From Thiogranum longum (lineage in GTDB: Bacteria > Pseudomonadota > Gammaproteobacteria > DSM-19610): 64,000 nt of DNA. This document shows, piece by piece, positions 27,682-36,912 of the stretch. Each line of letters begins with the position of its first letter. The first letter of the stretch is position 1. The notes under the pieces were generated by a model. The model did no database searches. It saw only the letters and a list, made by a program, of their open reading frames with translations, and was not told the origin of the DNA. The translations under genes were made by a program, and so were the position numbers. Location of the stretch: positions 1,868,242 to 1,932,241 of the forward strand of contig NZ_SMFX01000001.1 of NCBI RefSeq assembly GCF_004339085.1. The letters are read 5' to 3'.

Positions 27682-29406
27682 GTGCCTGTTCATAACGAAG
27701 ACATCGCCGCGGTATTTGACGAAATCGCAGACCTGCTTGAAATCGAAGGCGACAACCCGTTCCGTATTCGCGCCTACCGCAACGGTGCGCGCACCCTGCG
27801 CGAACTCGGCCAGGATGTGCGCACACGGGTCGAGCGCGGTGACGACATCACCCGCCTGCCTGGCATAGGCAAAAACCTGGCTGACAAGATTCATGAAATT
27901 CTCGACAGCGGCCATTGCCGCACGCTGGACAAACTGCGCAGGAAACTCCCCGCTGACCTCACCACGTTACTGAAACTGCCGGGCCTGGGTCCACGGCGCG
28001 TACAGGCCCTCTACCACGAACTGGATATCCACAATCGCGAACAACTGGAGCGTGCCGCCCGCGATGGCCTGATTCAACGGTTGCCCGGTTTCGGTGCAAA
28101 AACCGAAGCACGCATCCTCGATGCCCTGCAGGCACATGCCGATACCGGGAAACGCTTCAAACTGGCTGTTGCCGCGCGTTATGCCGAGTCGCTGGTGGGG
28201 TATCTTAAAACCGCCGAGGGCGTCAGCCAGGTGCAGGTTGCCGGCAGCTACCGGCGTTGCCGGGAAACGGTGGGAGACCTGGACATCCTGGTCATTGCAC
28301 GCCATGGCCACAGTGTTATCGAACACTTCGTCGCCTACGATGAAGTGGAAAATGTACTGTCCAGCGGCACCACGCGTGCATCTGTCATCCTGCGCAGTGG
28401 TTTGCAGGTCGATTTACGTGTAGTAGCGAAAATCAGTTACGGCGCAGCACTGTACTATTTCACCGGCAGCCGATCGCACAATATTGCCGTGCGCCGCATC
28501 GCCCGGCGCAAAGGGCTCAAGATTAACGAGTACGGGGTTTTTCGGGGCAAAAAGCGCGTTGCCGGAAAGACCGAGGAAGAGGTGTTTGCGTCGATTGGCC
28601 TGCCGTTCATCCCGCCGGAGCTGCGGGAAAACCGTGGCGAAATCGAGGCCGCCCAAGCCGGCTTGCTGCCCACACTGGTCGAAAACAATGACCTGCGCGG
28701 TGACCTGCACTCGCACACCAATGCCAGCGATGGCCACGAGTCCTTCCAGGTCATGGCCACTGCAGCAAGAAAGCATGGACTGGAATACCTGGCCATCACC
28801 GACCACTCCAGGCGCCTGACAGTTGCACACGGACTGGACAGCACACGGCTGCTGGCACAGCTTGAATTAATCGATGATTTCAATGCCGGGGATCATGACA
28901 TCACCCTGCTCAAGGGCATCGAGGTGGATATCCTTGAAGACGGCAGCCTGGATCTGCCGGATAACATTCTGGCACAGCTCGATCTGGTTATCGGCGCCGT
29001 GCACAGCCGCTTCGAGCTGACGCGAGCAAAGCAGACCCGTCGTATTCTACGCGCCATGGACAACCCCAACTTCACCTTGCTGGCGCACCCTGGCGGGCGC
29101 CTGATCAACCAACGCCCCCCCTATGACGTGGATATGGCGAGAATTATCCGTCATGCGCGTGAACGCGGCTGTTTTCTGGAGCTGAACGCACACCCGGAAC
29201 GACTGGATCTGCTGGATACTCATTGCCAACTGGCGCGCGAGGAAGGTGTGCTGATCAGTATAAATTCTGACGCACACAGTATCGCGGACTTCGACAACTT
29301 GCGTTTTGGTATTGGTCAGGCGCGGCGTGGCTGGCTGGAAAAACAGGATGTACTCAATACCCGCCCACTGTCAGAATTACGCAAACTGCTGGCAGGGACC
29401 CGCTAA
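27682..29406 (+). CDS. polX: DNA polymerase/3'-5' exonuclease PolX (PolX + PHP domains)
   Basis: A family X repair polymerase with a fused PHP exonuclease. The N-terminal helical 8-kDa part has EIEGDNPFRIRAYRNGARTL and helix-hairpin-helix motifs (LPGIGKNLADKI, LPGLGPRRVQAL, LPGFGAKTEARIL). The polymerase palm has AGSYRRCRETVGDLDILV with paired aspartates. The PHP domain (about 335-574) has DLHSHTNASDGHES, AITDHS and the ending SINSDAHS. GTG at 27682 fits the ribosome binding site GGAGG (six bases); TTG at 27679 is closer. Likely FNR-activated. Its stop overlaps the convergent gene at 29403. Confidence 0.93.
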   Translation: MPVHNEDIAAVFDEIADLLEIEGDNPFRIRAYRNGARTLRELGQDVRTRVERGDDITRLPGIGKNLADKIHEILDSGHCRTLDKLRRKLPADLTTLLKLPGLGPRRVQALYHELDIHNREQLERAARDGLIQRLPGFGAKTEARILDALQAHADTGKRFKLAVAARYAESLVGYLKTAEGVSQVQVAGSYRRCRETVGDLDILVIARHGHSVIEHFVAYDEVENVLSSGTTRASVILRSGLQVDLRVVAKISYGAALYYFTGSRSHNIAVRRIARRKGLKINEYGVFRGKKRVAGKTEEEVFASIGLPFIPPELRENRGEIEAAQAGLLPTLVENNDLRGDLHSHTNASDGHESFQVMATAARKHGLEYLAITDHSRRLTVAHGLDSTRLLAQLELIDDFNAGDHDITLLKGIEVDILEDGSLDLPDNILAQLDLVIGAVHSRFELTRAKQTRRILRAMDNPNFTLLAHPGGRLINQRPPYDVDMARIIRHARERGCFLELNAHPERLDLLDTHCQLAREEGVLISINSDAHSIADFDNLRFGIGQARRGWLEKQDVLNTRPLSELRKLLAGTR

Positions 29407-29768
29407 CCAGATCCGGAGGCGGGGTCGTTGTCGGTCGGCGCGGCTTCAGGCTTCTGATCGGACTTGTGCACAAAAAGGCGGTGTAGCAGACCCAGCACCA
29501 GGCTGACAATCGATAACAGACGCAGCAACACCGGCGCCAGGGCGGCGCGCCCGTTCGGCGTGCTGGTCCAGTAGATGAGGTAAAGCAGGGCATTTCGCCA
29601 TTCGCGCCGGTTGAGGTAATCAACAGCCGGACTGATTTCCAGCGCTTCATCGATTTCGCGCAGGCGGACCTTGGCCTCGTCGATGCTCAATGACTGCCGC
29701 ACCCGCCGGCCGGCGCTGACCTTGCGAAACTGTTCGCGGGCCTGTTCCGGCGTCAGCGGTTCAGCCAT
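29403..29768 (-). CDS. Small membrane protein in the YqjD/YqjE-like cluster
   Basis: The start MAEPLTPEQAREQF at 29768 gives 121 residues; the longer open frame upstream overlaps the previous gene. A charged N-terminal helical part is followed by one hydrophobic segment (about residues 80-98, LAPVLLRLLSIVSLVLGLL) and a short acidic tail. No family recognised. It is third in a three-gene set with overlapping ends, and its stop overlaps that of polX on the other strand. Confidence 0.65.
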   Translation of the reverse strand: MAEPLTPEQAREQFRKVSAGRRVRQSLSIDEAKVRLREIDEALEISPAVDYLNRREWRNALLYLIYWTSTPNGRAALAPVLLRLLSIVSLVLGLLHRLFVHKSDQKPEAAPTDNDPASGSG

Positions 29769-30031
29769 TTGACCAGATACACGATAAGTAAGGCGATCAG
29801 CAGTGCCAGCAGGGACATTGCCAGGGCGGCGAGCGCAGGCTCCAGCCACAGCGAGACAAACTGGTAGGCACTCCATAATAAAAAGGCCGCGCTCACCATC
29901 AGCATACCGACAGCAATGACCAGCAGCCCCAGTCCCAGGCCGACACGCAACGTCGAACTGCGCAGGGCGCGGCCCTCGGCTTCCAGTAAATCCAGCAGGG
30001 CGATTACGAGATCGGAGAGTGTCGTCTTCAT
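29753..30031 (-). CDS. YqjE-like / phage holin-family membrane protein
   Basis: A 92-residue protein with two membrane segments (about residues 28-55 and 62-86) and a cytoplasmic amphipathic start (DLVIALLDLLEAEGRAL). This is the layout of the YqjE/holin superfamily III group found next to YqjD-type proteins. It overlaps its neighbours by four and 16 bases. Function unknown; in E. coli the related genes are stationary-phase induced. Confidence 0.75.
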   Translation of the reverse strand: MKTTLSDLVIALLDLLEAEGRALRSSTLRVGLGLGLLVIAVGMLMVSAAFLLWSAYQFVSLWLEPALAALAMSLLALLIALLIVYLVKWLNR

Positions 30032-30387
30032 CGCCAGCTCAGCAGCTTGAAGAGCTTGGCCGTGACGTAGCCAACACCAAAGGCCACCGCGATGCTCGCC
30101 AGGGGATGCCGTGTCACTTCTTTACTCACATCCTGCATGGTTTGCTGGCTATGTCCCCGGGTCTCTTCCAGTTTGCGTTTGAACTCCCGCCACTGATTTT
30201 CCGCGGCTTCATTATCGACCGGCTCCGTCTCGGCGCCGCCAGTACCGTCATCGGCACGCTTCGCCTGGGCGGCCTGACTGACAAACTCCCTAAGACTGGC
30301 GGCGATGGCACTGACATCGTCGCGCAACGCGGCAAGGTCGTCCTTGAGGGCGTCGAGTTCGTCCTGTTGCTCAGTTTGGGTCGTCAT
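30028..30387 (-). CDS. YqjD/ElaB-like DUF883 protein
   Basis: Start MTTQTEQQDEL at 30387, with GGGAG upstream, gives 119 residues. A coiled-coil region (about 7-40 and 68-95) precedes a single C-terminal helix with a glycine pattern (PLASIAVAFGVGYVTAKLFKLL), as in ElaB/YqjD/YgaM proteins, which anchor stationary-phase ribosomes to the inner membrane in E. coli. First gene of the three-gene set. Confidence 0.8.
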   Translation of the reverse strand: MTTQTEQQDELDALKDDLAALRDDVSAIAASLREFVSQAAQAKRADDGTGGAETEPVDNEAAENQWREFKRKLEETRGHSQQTMQDVSKEVTRHPLASIAVAFGVGYVTAKLFKLLSWR

Positions 30388-30392
30388 GTTAT

Positions 30393-30527
30393 CTATTCTC
30401 CCTGCAAGGGACACCTTCTGTCCACTTCGAATATACTGCCTTGGCCTGGGTGCGCGCAAACGACCGGATAGAACTTCTGACCTTTGTCGGGATGCCGGGA
30501 CCAGTTCCGAAGGACCGCATACAGCAT
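30393..30527 (-). pseudogene. Truncated copy of the DUF6763 gene
   Basis: The minus strand encodes VLRNWSRHPDKGQKFYPVV and then GQGSIFEVDR. The intact gene at 40460-40840 has VLRNWYQHLDKGQKFRVVA and then EGSVDIQYFDG. The match stops after about 30 residues and the frame ends soon after, so the C-terminal two thirds are missing. It occupies the 301-base space (30388-30688) upstream of the channel gene; I see no other feature there. Confidence 0.65.
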
Positions 30528-30688
30528 GCGGCATGACGATGACGAATAAGGTATGGTGTTACTACCCGCTATCGCCAGGTGGCTACTGGCATGTGACCGC
30601 ACGTCGGTCATTGATGGCGGGAAAGTGATCGGGATCGTCGGTTTTACCGACATGGTGTTGAAGCAGTCTGAATTCCAGGTAGAGGAAA

Positions 30689-32296
30689 ATGCGTCCGGCC
30701 GGATGGATTGTTCAATTTAGTCTTTTTCTTGACAGTAGCAAGCGCTATCTGCAAATCAAAGGATATTTTCATGATTTGCTGGAGAACGAGCGCGCACCGC
30801 AAAAGCGTTACTTCGACCTGTTCATGATATTGCTGGTGCTTGCCAGCGTTTTCCTGCTGATATATGACGTCAACCACACGGTTACCCCGGCGGCTGACCT
30901 GTTTGAAGACTTTGCGGTCTCGATCTTTATTGTCGAATACCTGCTGCGCTTGTGGGTCTTCAACAACATCCACGAGATCATAATTGCTGAATACGAGCGC
31001 GCGGAATTTCTCGCTACGCGCTTCCGTCCCGCACATGCCTTGCTGAAAATTCTCCGGCGAAAGTGGGAGTTTGTCAGTAGCCCGATTGCGATTATCGACC
31101 TGCTGGCAATCCTGCCCAGCTACCGGCCGGTTCGTTTGCTGCGTATTTTCCTGCTATTCCGGCTGTTCAAGTTATTCCGCTACACCCGTAGTGCTGGCAG
31201 CATGGCCAGCATTCTGGCTGAAAAGCGGCTGGAATTTTACACCCTGGCGATGTTCATGATTTTCGTGCTGCTGGCCTCGAGTACAGCGATCTACCTTTTT
31301 GAAGGAGACCGCGTTGGCAGCAAGTTCGAGTCGTTTTTCGACGCGATTTACTGGTCCATGATTACACTGTCCACGGTGGGCTACGGCGACATCACGCCGC
31401 AGACAACCGAAGGGCGCGTGATTGCGCTTGCGTTGATTGTGTCGGGCATCGGTGTCGTGGCTTTCAGTACCTCTATCGTCGTGTCCGCTTTTCAGGAGCG
31501 CCTCGGCGACCTGCGCGAACGCAGGGTACTCGGGGACCTCGACCGCATGCGGGATTACACGGTGATATGCGGCTACGGACGGGTTGGGCAGGTCGTCGTG
31601 GAGCGGCTTGTCAAAAGCAAGGCACCTTTCGTGATAATAGACCGCGATAGCGAGCGCATTCGCGATGCAGCCATCAAGGGTTATCCCGCAATCCAGGGTG
31701 ATGCAGCCTCGGACGAATTGCTGAGAAAAGCCGGTGTTGCAGAGCGTGCCGCACGCGTGCTGTGTATTGCGGGAGATGATGTCACCAACGTGTTCGTTAC
31801 CATCAGTGCCCGGCAGATGAACAGCCGCCTGCAAATAATATCCCGGGCAAACAGGAAAGAAGTGATTGATAAACTCCGGCTGGCTGGCGCCGACCATGTT
31901 GTGGCACCCTTCGAGATTGTTGGCCTGATGGCATCCGAGTATGTCGGCAAACCGGTGGCGTTCGAAGCCATAAACAGCATTCTTTCCGGAAAGGATGATG
32001 TCATACCGGACACATTGATAGTGCCTGAGGGTTCATTTGTCTGCGGTCGTCCCCTGGGGGAGATCGACTTTGCACGGCACAAACTGTTGCTGTTTGGCGT
32101 GATCACCAACCATGGCTCGAACCAGGACGAGATCAGGGGCCTGTTCCCGCTGGAAGACCGGCATTTTTATTTCAACCCCCCGCCTGAAACCACGCTACAC
32201 GGCCACGACATCCTGGTTTTACTGGGTCACCGGGTCAGCATGAATCATTTCCGTCGAACCCTTGAAAAAGGCAACCGCAGGACGAAGGCAAGCTAG
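30689..32296 (+). CDS. Voltage-sensor-type potassium channel with RCK domains
   Basis: A six-helix inner-membrane ion channel. A charged helix (RPVRLLRIFLLFRLFKLFRY, about 149-168) resembles the S4 sensor. The selectivity filter TVGYGD is at residues 229-234 between S5 and S6. The cytoplasmic part has a TrkA-N/RCK fold with ICGYGRVGQVVVERLV (about 291-306) and a TrkA-C domain (about 430-515). Likely gated by nucleotides or redox ligands through RCK. Start ATG follows AGAGGA. The next gene, one base later, encodes a separate RCK-like protein. Confidence 0.9.
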   Translation: MRPAGWIVQFSLFLDSSKRYLQIKGYFHDLLENERAPQKRYFDLFMILLVLASVFLLIYDVNHTVTPAADLFEDFAVSIFIVEYLLRLWVFNNIHEIIIAEYERAEFLATRFRPAHALLKILRRKWEFVSSPIAIIDLLAILPSYRPVRLLRIFLLFRLFKLFRYTRSAGSMASILAEKRLEFYTLAMFMIFVLLASSTAIYLFEGDRVGSKFESFFDAIYWSMITLSTVGYGDITPQTTEGRVIALALIVSGIGVVAFSTSIVVSAFQERLGDLRERRVLGDLDRMRDYTVICGYGRVGQVVVERLVKSKAPFVIIDRDSERIRDAAIKGYPAIQGDAASDELLRKAGVAERAARVLCIAGDDVTNVFVTISARQMNSRLQIISRANRKEVIDKLRLAGADHVVAPFEIVGLMASEYVGKPVAFEAINSILSGKDDVIPDTLIVPEGSFVCGRPLGEIDFARHKLLLFGVITNHGSNQDEIRGLFPLEDRHFYFNPPPETTLHGHDILVLLGHRVSMNHFRRTLEKGNRRTKAS

Positions 32297-32297
32297 C

Positions 32298-32996
32298 ATG
32301 CAAAAGACCGGTATCTCCATATTTGGCTATCACCGCACTGCGGTCGAGGTTGCAGGTTACCTGCGATCCAGGGACTACCGGATAACAATCATCGATGATA
32401 ATGAAGATAACCTTGCCCGTGCACGCTATGCAGGTTTCGAAACCGCGCGACTGGATTACCGCGACGATGCGGAGCTGAAGAAAATCGGACTGGGCAAGGA
32501 TACAGAACTTGTTTTCAGCCTGTTTCCGGACGATGCAGAGAATGTATTCCTGGTGATCAGCGTGCGCGCGCTGGCACCAGACGTACGCATTTTTACCATT
32601 GCACACGGAGAGCAGGCTATCCCCAAACTGATAGCAGCCGGTGCCAACAAGGTAGTGGAGACGCATGAAATAGCCGGCCACAGGATAACCGATATTCTTG
32701 AACGACCTGTGATCACGGAAATACTCGACAAGACCCTGTTCGGGCAGGCTGACCTCAGTATGGCCGAGGTTCCGGTTACAGCGGGTTCGTCGCTGTGTGG
32801 CGTTATGGCAAAGGATATCCAGCTAGGCAGTCATTACAACCTGGTGCTGGTCGGCATCGTCGATCGTGAAATGCACGAATACTTTATTTACAGCACCGAA
32901 GCCTGGCAGCGTAGTCTCGAAGAAGGTGATGTCCTTGTGATTATCGGTGCTGATGATGAAATAGCGCGGGCCAGACAGGAGCTGTGCGATACCTGA
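32298..32996 (+). CDS. Stand-alone TrkA/RCK-type regulatory protein
   Basis: A 232-residue soluble protein with a Rossmann-like start (ISIFGYHRTAVEVAGYL, then IIDDNEDNLARARYAGFET) and a TrkA-C-like end (GSSLCGVMAKDIQLGSHYNLVLVGI, then EEGDVLVIIGADDEI). The glycine pattern is shorter than GxGxxG, so nucleotide binding may be altered. It begins one base after the channel gene, so the two probably form one complex. Confidence 0.85.
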   Translation: MQKTGISIFGYHRTAVEVAGYLRSRDYRITIIDDNEDNLARARYAGFETARLDYRDDAELKKIGLGKDTELVFSLFPDDAENVFLVISVRALAPDVRIFTIAHGEQAIPKLIAAGANKVVETHEIAGHRITDILERPVITEILDKTLFGQADLSMAEVPVTAGSSLCGVMAKDIQLGSHYNLVLVGIVDREMHEYFIYSTEAWQRSLEEGDVLVIIGADDEIARARQELCDT

Positions 32997-33024
32997 AGAC
33001 CCGGCTAATTCGTCAGACGTCATG

Positions 33025-35499
33025 CTAATAGGGATTCTCGTGGCACACACTGCAACTCACCAGGGCGTCTTTTTGCAGGGTTACAGTGCCCTTGTCCTCT
33101 ACGTTGAATGTTCGTGTAGCCGCCATTCTGGAAAGCACGGTTCCCTGCCCTTTTGCACCATGACAAGCCGCGCAGGCCTGCAATTTATTCTCGGCAAAAT
33201 CCTCATGCCCACCTTCAGCAAACTTCACCCCGGCATCGCCCACCGGATGCATCCCGTGGGGACCCTCCAGGTTGACGCCAAGATCACCGGTATGACACGT
33301 ACTGCATTCGACAATCTTGCCGGTATGTCCCTGTAACTGGCTGGCAGCCACATTGTCATTGGCATCGGGATTGGCGTCCGGCCAGATCGCATGCGTACTG
33401 CCATGGCAGGCTTCACAGAATATACCTTCGTGTCCCTTGCTCAACCGATACAGCACCTGCCGTGTGCCATTCGCATCGCTGACCTGCTCCTCGGCAAAGC
33501 GACGGTTACTGGCAACAATCGGTTTGGCCGCCGTATCACCGGAACGCCAGGCCTGCAACAGACGGATACCATCCGTCTTTCCGTTACTATCGGCAGGGCT
33601 GACAAGAGCACCGGCAGTACCGGCCAGATTACTGTTCGCATCCCCGGTATGACAGGACTGGCACAGGGGAACATTGGCCCAGGGCACACGTGGTGTGGCC
33701 GGATTGGTATAGAAATCACCCTTGACGATAAAGTTGCCCGGACGGGTCGGCGACACATCGCGAGAGAAATCATTACCGACCTGCTCCATACCACCATGGC
33801 AATCCTGGCAGAGTACGCCCCGGTTAAACATGGCACCGCGCAGACACCGGGTACGCTTTCCGGGGTGACAGCCGTAGCAGGTCTGGTCAAGCACATCCAG
33901 CCGTGCCTGTTGGTTACTTCCGGGTGCGGGCATATCAGGGAACAGGTCTTTGAACTGTCCATGGAAGCTGTGCATTACATTGGACATGCTCTTGTGGTTC
34001 AACTGATCCTTGCCGTTATCGTTGCCGGGCCCTGACTGCGCGAGGTCCAGCGCCGGGGTGTAATGACAGCTTTGACACATAACCGGCGTTTGTTCGGCCA
34101 GCCGGGTACCGTGCTTTGCATCGTGCAATCGCACAATATTGGAATCCGCCGCCCATTCCTCGCTCTGTAGTTGTGTACTGCCGGGATCGGGATCGTCACC
34201 GGCGAGGACAACCTCGAATGGTGTATCGCTGCGCTTTGAGCCACCGCCGGCAGGACAACCGCTATCAAAGGCAGGATCACAAGCGGCTTCGGCATTACCG
34301 AGGTCTACCGTCGAGGTATGACAGGCCTTGCAGTCGGCTTCTATCGAGATGGGTAACACCGTATCGACAGAGGCCAGCACAGTACCGGCTATTTCACCGA
34401 GACTGTTTCCGGCAACTGCACGTGCCTGTACTCGCATCAACGGGTAGCTGTTTTCGCGGCCCACATCATCTGAAAACGGGACCGGAATACCATCAGCTGC
34501 AAACCAGTTCATCTCTTTTTGTGTGTAACCAAAGGCAAAGTTACTGAAAAATGGCAGGTTACGGTCATAGCGTTTGAACGCTTTTGGCGCATTCACGTTA
34601 TAGGGATCGGTTTTACCCGGCATATCCTGCTGGTCGGCTACCAGTGCCGGCAATTGCGCAGGATCAGGTACCGGCAATCCGGTATCAATAACACCAGGCT
34701 GATTATAACCAAGAGAGGCCAGCACGCCTGCCGGATAGAATGGATCCATGAGGTCAAAGCCGAACGTATTACCTGTTCTCGGGTTGATATCCCAGAAATT
34801 TGATTTAAAAATAATGCCGGTGTTATTCATACTGTGCCGGACGGGTTGTGACAGTACCGGATCATTCGGATTGGATGCCCCGGAATAGACGGTTTCAACG
34901 TCTGTGTCTGACAGAATATCCGGTTCTTTACCACGCCTGATCACCTGTGCATGAACAACATTGAAGGGAGGCAGAATCGCTACCACCCTCTGATCCAGAT
35001 CGGCACAGTGCATGCCGAGATCATTGATAGCGCTTATCTGGTAGTTCGAAAGTGTTATAAAGGGCTGTTGGCTTGCAGTAGTAACAGGCGTTGGCCCGTT
35101 TTTATTGGTCGTGGTAATGGAGAGATTGCCAGTATCCGTACCACCACCTCCAGTGTTCCCTCCAGTGTTCCCTCCAGTGTTCCCTCCAGTGTTCCCTCCA
35201 GTGTTCCCTCCAGTGTTCCCTCCAGTGTTCCCTCCAGTGTTCCCTCCAGTGTTCCCTCCGGTGTCACCACCTGTATTGTTGTCCCCGGTCGTATCGGTTT
35301 CCGTGTCACTATCATTGTCTGAATGACCGGATTCATTGCCATTATTATTTTTGTCCTCACTTTTTTCGAGTTGGCCGCTGGGACTTGCACTGGCAATGCT
35401 CGTACTACCACTGCCTCCACCACCACAACCTGTTATGGCTAAAGCCGAAAACACCAGGTAAACCAGAAAATGCCTTGCTGAGTTGCTGAAACCAGACAT
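33025..35499 (-). CDS. Nonahaem c-type cytochrome lipoprotein
   Basis: A lipoprotein (lipobox ALAITGC, about residue 25) of 824 residues with nine CxxCH motifs: CKACH, CQSCH, CYGCH, CQDCH, CQSCH, CEACH, CSTCH, CAACH and CSVCH. All lie in the C-terminal 430 residues. Before them a glycine/asparagine/threonine repeat region (about 80-120) makes a flexible linker. The remaining N-terminal part, with NDLGMHCADLDQR, has no haem motif. Location would be the outer membrane or periplasm, passing electrons to or from an outside partner. It depends on the Ccm genes in this window. The partner is unknown. Confidence 0.88.
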   Translation of the reverse strand: MSGFSNSARHFLVYLVFSALAITGCGGGGSGSTSIASASPSGQLEKSEDKNNNGNESGHSDNDSDTETDTTGDNNTGGDTGGNTGGNTGGNTGGNTGGNTGGNTGGNTGGNTGGNTGGGGTDTGNLSITTTNKNGPTPVTTASQQPFITLSNYQISAINDLGMHCADLDQRVVAILPPFNVVHAQVIRRGKEPDILSDTDVETVYSGASNPNDPVLSQPVRHSMNNTGIIFKSNFWDINPRTGNTFGFDLMDPFYPAGVLASLGYNQPGVIDTGLPVPDPAQLPALVADQQDMPGKTDPYNVNAPKAFKRYDRNLPFFSNFAFGYTQKEMNWFAADGIPVPFSDDVGRENSYPLMRVQARAVAGNSLGEIAGTVLASVDTVLPISIEADCKACHTSTVDLGNAEAACDPAFDSGCPAGGGSKRSDTPFEVVLAGDDPDPGSTQLQSEEWAADSNIVRLHDAKHGTRLAEQTPVMCQSCHYTPALDLAQSGPGNDNGKDQLNHKSMSNVMHSFHGQFKDLFPDMPAPGSNQQARLDVLDQTCYGCHPGKRTRCLRGAMFNRGVLCQDCHGGMEQVGNDFSRDVSPTRPGNFIVKGDFYTNPATPRVPWANVPLCQSCHTGDANSNLAGTAGALVSPADSNGKTDGIRLLQAWRSGDTAAKPIVASNRRFAEEQVSDANGTRQVLYRLSKGHEGIFCEACHGSTHAIWPDANPDANDNVAASQLQGHTGKIVECSTCHTGDLGVNLEGPHGMHPVGDAGVKFAEGGHEDFAENKLQACAACHGAKGQGTVLSRMAATRTFNVEDKGTVTLQKDALVSCSVCHENPY
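35149..35256 (+). repeat. 12-bp tandem repeat in the nonahaem lipoprotein gene
   Basis: Nine identical copies of TCCAGTGTTCCC run without spacers, followed by one degenerate copy at 35257-35268. On the coding (minus) strand each unit gives four residues of the GGNT type. Twelve bases keep the frame, so copy number can change without breaking the protein, altering the length of the linker between the lipid anchor and the haem domain. Confidence 0.97.
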
Positions 35500-35796
35500 G
35501 AGACTCCTCCTTGAAAATGGAACAATCGTGGTGATAAAAAAAACCGCACAAACGTGCCTCCAGCTCGTGCCTCAGAGGGTATTTGCAGAACATAGCATAT
35601 TTGGGCTTATTTTCCCAATTGCTGTTTTTTATCGGCAGCGGGTGAACAGCCAAATTTATCAGCGGGAGTAGGTGTTTGAATCCAGGAGTATGTGTTTATT
35701 GTGGATATACATGTAGTTATGGTGTTTACTGCCGCCTGCCCTCGCCTCACACCGTGGAGAGGTGAAGCCAGGAAGCAGTAATATTTGCCTGGCGTA

Positions 35797-36255
35797 CTAG
35801 TGGTGTTTACAAACAGCCTTCAAGGTCACAATTGCGTCCTCGAAGGAAAGTTCCGGTTTTCCCTTGCCACGCTTTCCACGCTCGGCATAGGCAACCACAT
35901 CGTCAGCCGACAGAATCCCCTGCAGACAACCCGCATCATCGACCACCGGCAAACGACGCACGTGGCCCTCAGCCATGATTTGAAGTGCAGACTCGATGTT
36001 ATCTTCACTATTGCAACAATAAACCCCGCGACCGTTTGTCACCTCACCGGTGGTGATCTCGCGCAACGCCCTGTGCTGGAGTGCACCGGCCATGGCAATA
36101 TCCCGGTCGGTGATCATCCCGACAGGCGTACCGTTGTCATCCATCACTGGAATAGACCCGCAATCGCCATTCCACATCTCCATCGCCACGGTTTCCAGAT
36201 CGGTTTGCGGGGTACAGCACCTGACATCAGGGGTCATCACTTCAGAAACTCTCAT
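35797..36255 (-). CDS. CBS-domain pair protein
   Basis: A 152-residue cytoplasmic protein made of two CBS motifs (about residues 7-60 and 75-130), with GSIPVMDDNGTPVGMITDRDIA and VRRLPVVDDAGCLQGILSADDVV. CBS pairs bind adenosyl ligands and sense energy state. Cysteines near residues 14 and 60-61 (RCCTPQ, YCCN) are unusual and could bind metal. It is divergent from the EF-hand gene. The 297 bases downstream (35500-35796) before the cytochrome start hold nothing I recognise. Confidence 0.85.
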   Translation of the reverse strand: MRVSEVMTPDVRCCTPQTDLETVAMEMWNGDCGSIPVMDDNGTPVGMITDRDIAMAGALQHRALREITTGEVTNGRGVYCCNSEDNIESALQIMAEGHVRRLPVVDDAGCLQGILSADDVVAYAERGKRGKGKPELSFEDAIVTLKAVCKHH

Positions 36256-36380
36256 GTTTTAATCCTCCATGCTTGCTATGTAAATGCTTTCACTAAGATC
36301 ATAGTCCAAAAAACAGTTTCTGCTGGAAGAAAAGTCGTCGTGTTATTTGTTCAGTACGGCTCTCAATATCCCCTGCTATA

Positions 36381-36394
36381 CTGACATCGGTCAA
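36381..36394. promoter_or_regulatory. FNR/Dnr-like operator upstream of the EF-hand gene
   Basis: CTGAC-ATCG-GTCAA is a symmetric site close to TTGAC-N4-GTCAA. TATAGT at 36418-36423 follows 23 bases later, almost the same spacing as at polX. Transcription would begin near 36430 and leave a leader of about 146 nucleotides before ATG 36576. The match is weaker than at 27602. Otherwise the 320-base gap 36256-36575 shows no clear feature. Confidence 0.5.
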
Positions 36395-36575
36395 GGACGT
36401 TGTGGGTGTGGGAGTGCTATAGTTGCTCTGGTTTTTTGCTGATTCGCTTTTCGTGATATGGGCGGGTACCAGGGTTCGCTGGCTTTGATATTCAGGACGC
36501 CGGTACCGGCCGGGATGACGGGTTGGCTGGAACTTCCCAAAAATGTTGAGAAATCTTCACATGAGGAGACTGCTT

Positions 36576-36863
36576 ATGAAAACCAGTAAATCTTTTTTTG
36601 TAGCCGGCGCACTGCTGGTGTCAGGTGCTGTAGTTTCGGCCGACTTCCCGGCAACATTTGAATCACTGGATACAGATGGCGATGGCTATGTCAGCAGTAG
36701 TGAAGCAGGGGCCAGAAAAGATCTGGCGGAAAGCTGGCAAACCATCGATAAAAACACCGATGACCGCCTGGATATCACGGAGTTCGATGCTTTTGAGGGC
36801 AAGGGGCGCTACACGACCCCGGAAGAAAGCGAAGTAGCCGAACCCGGAGCCGCACCTTATTAA
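36576..36863 (+). CDS. Secreted EF-hand calcium-binding protein
   Basis: Start MKTSKSFFVAGALL, with GAGGAG upstream, gives 95 residues with a signal peptide cleaved near VVSA. Two EF-hand loops follow: DTDGDGYVSSSE and DKNTDDRLDITE, both with the usual 1-3-5-12 acidic or polar ligands. Periplasmic calcium sensing or buffering is likely. The PEBP-family gene follows 49 bases later and may be co-transcribed. Confidence 0.82.
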   Translation: MKTSKSFFVAGALLVSGAVVSADFPATFESLDTDGDGYVSSSEAGARKDLAESWQTIDKNTDDRLDITEFDAFEGKGRYTTPEESEVAEPGAAPY

Positions 36864-36912
36864 CAAGGAATCGATATCGACCACCCTCAGGGCTGGTCGA
36901 CGTGGGCTGCCA

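Noticed and set aside
35149-35268. Short regular repeat suggesting CRISPR
   Set aside because: The 12-base units are contiguous with no spacers and lie inside a coding sequence.
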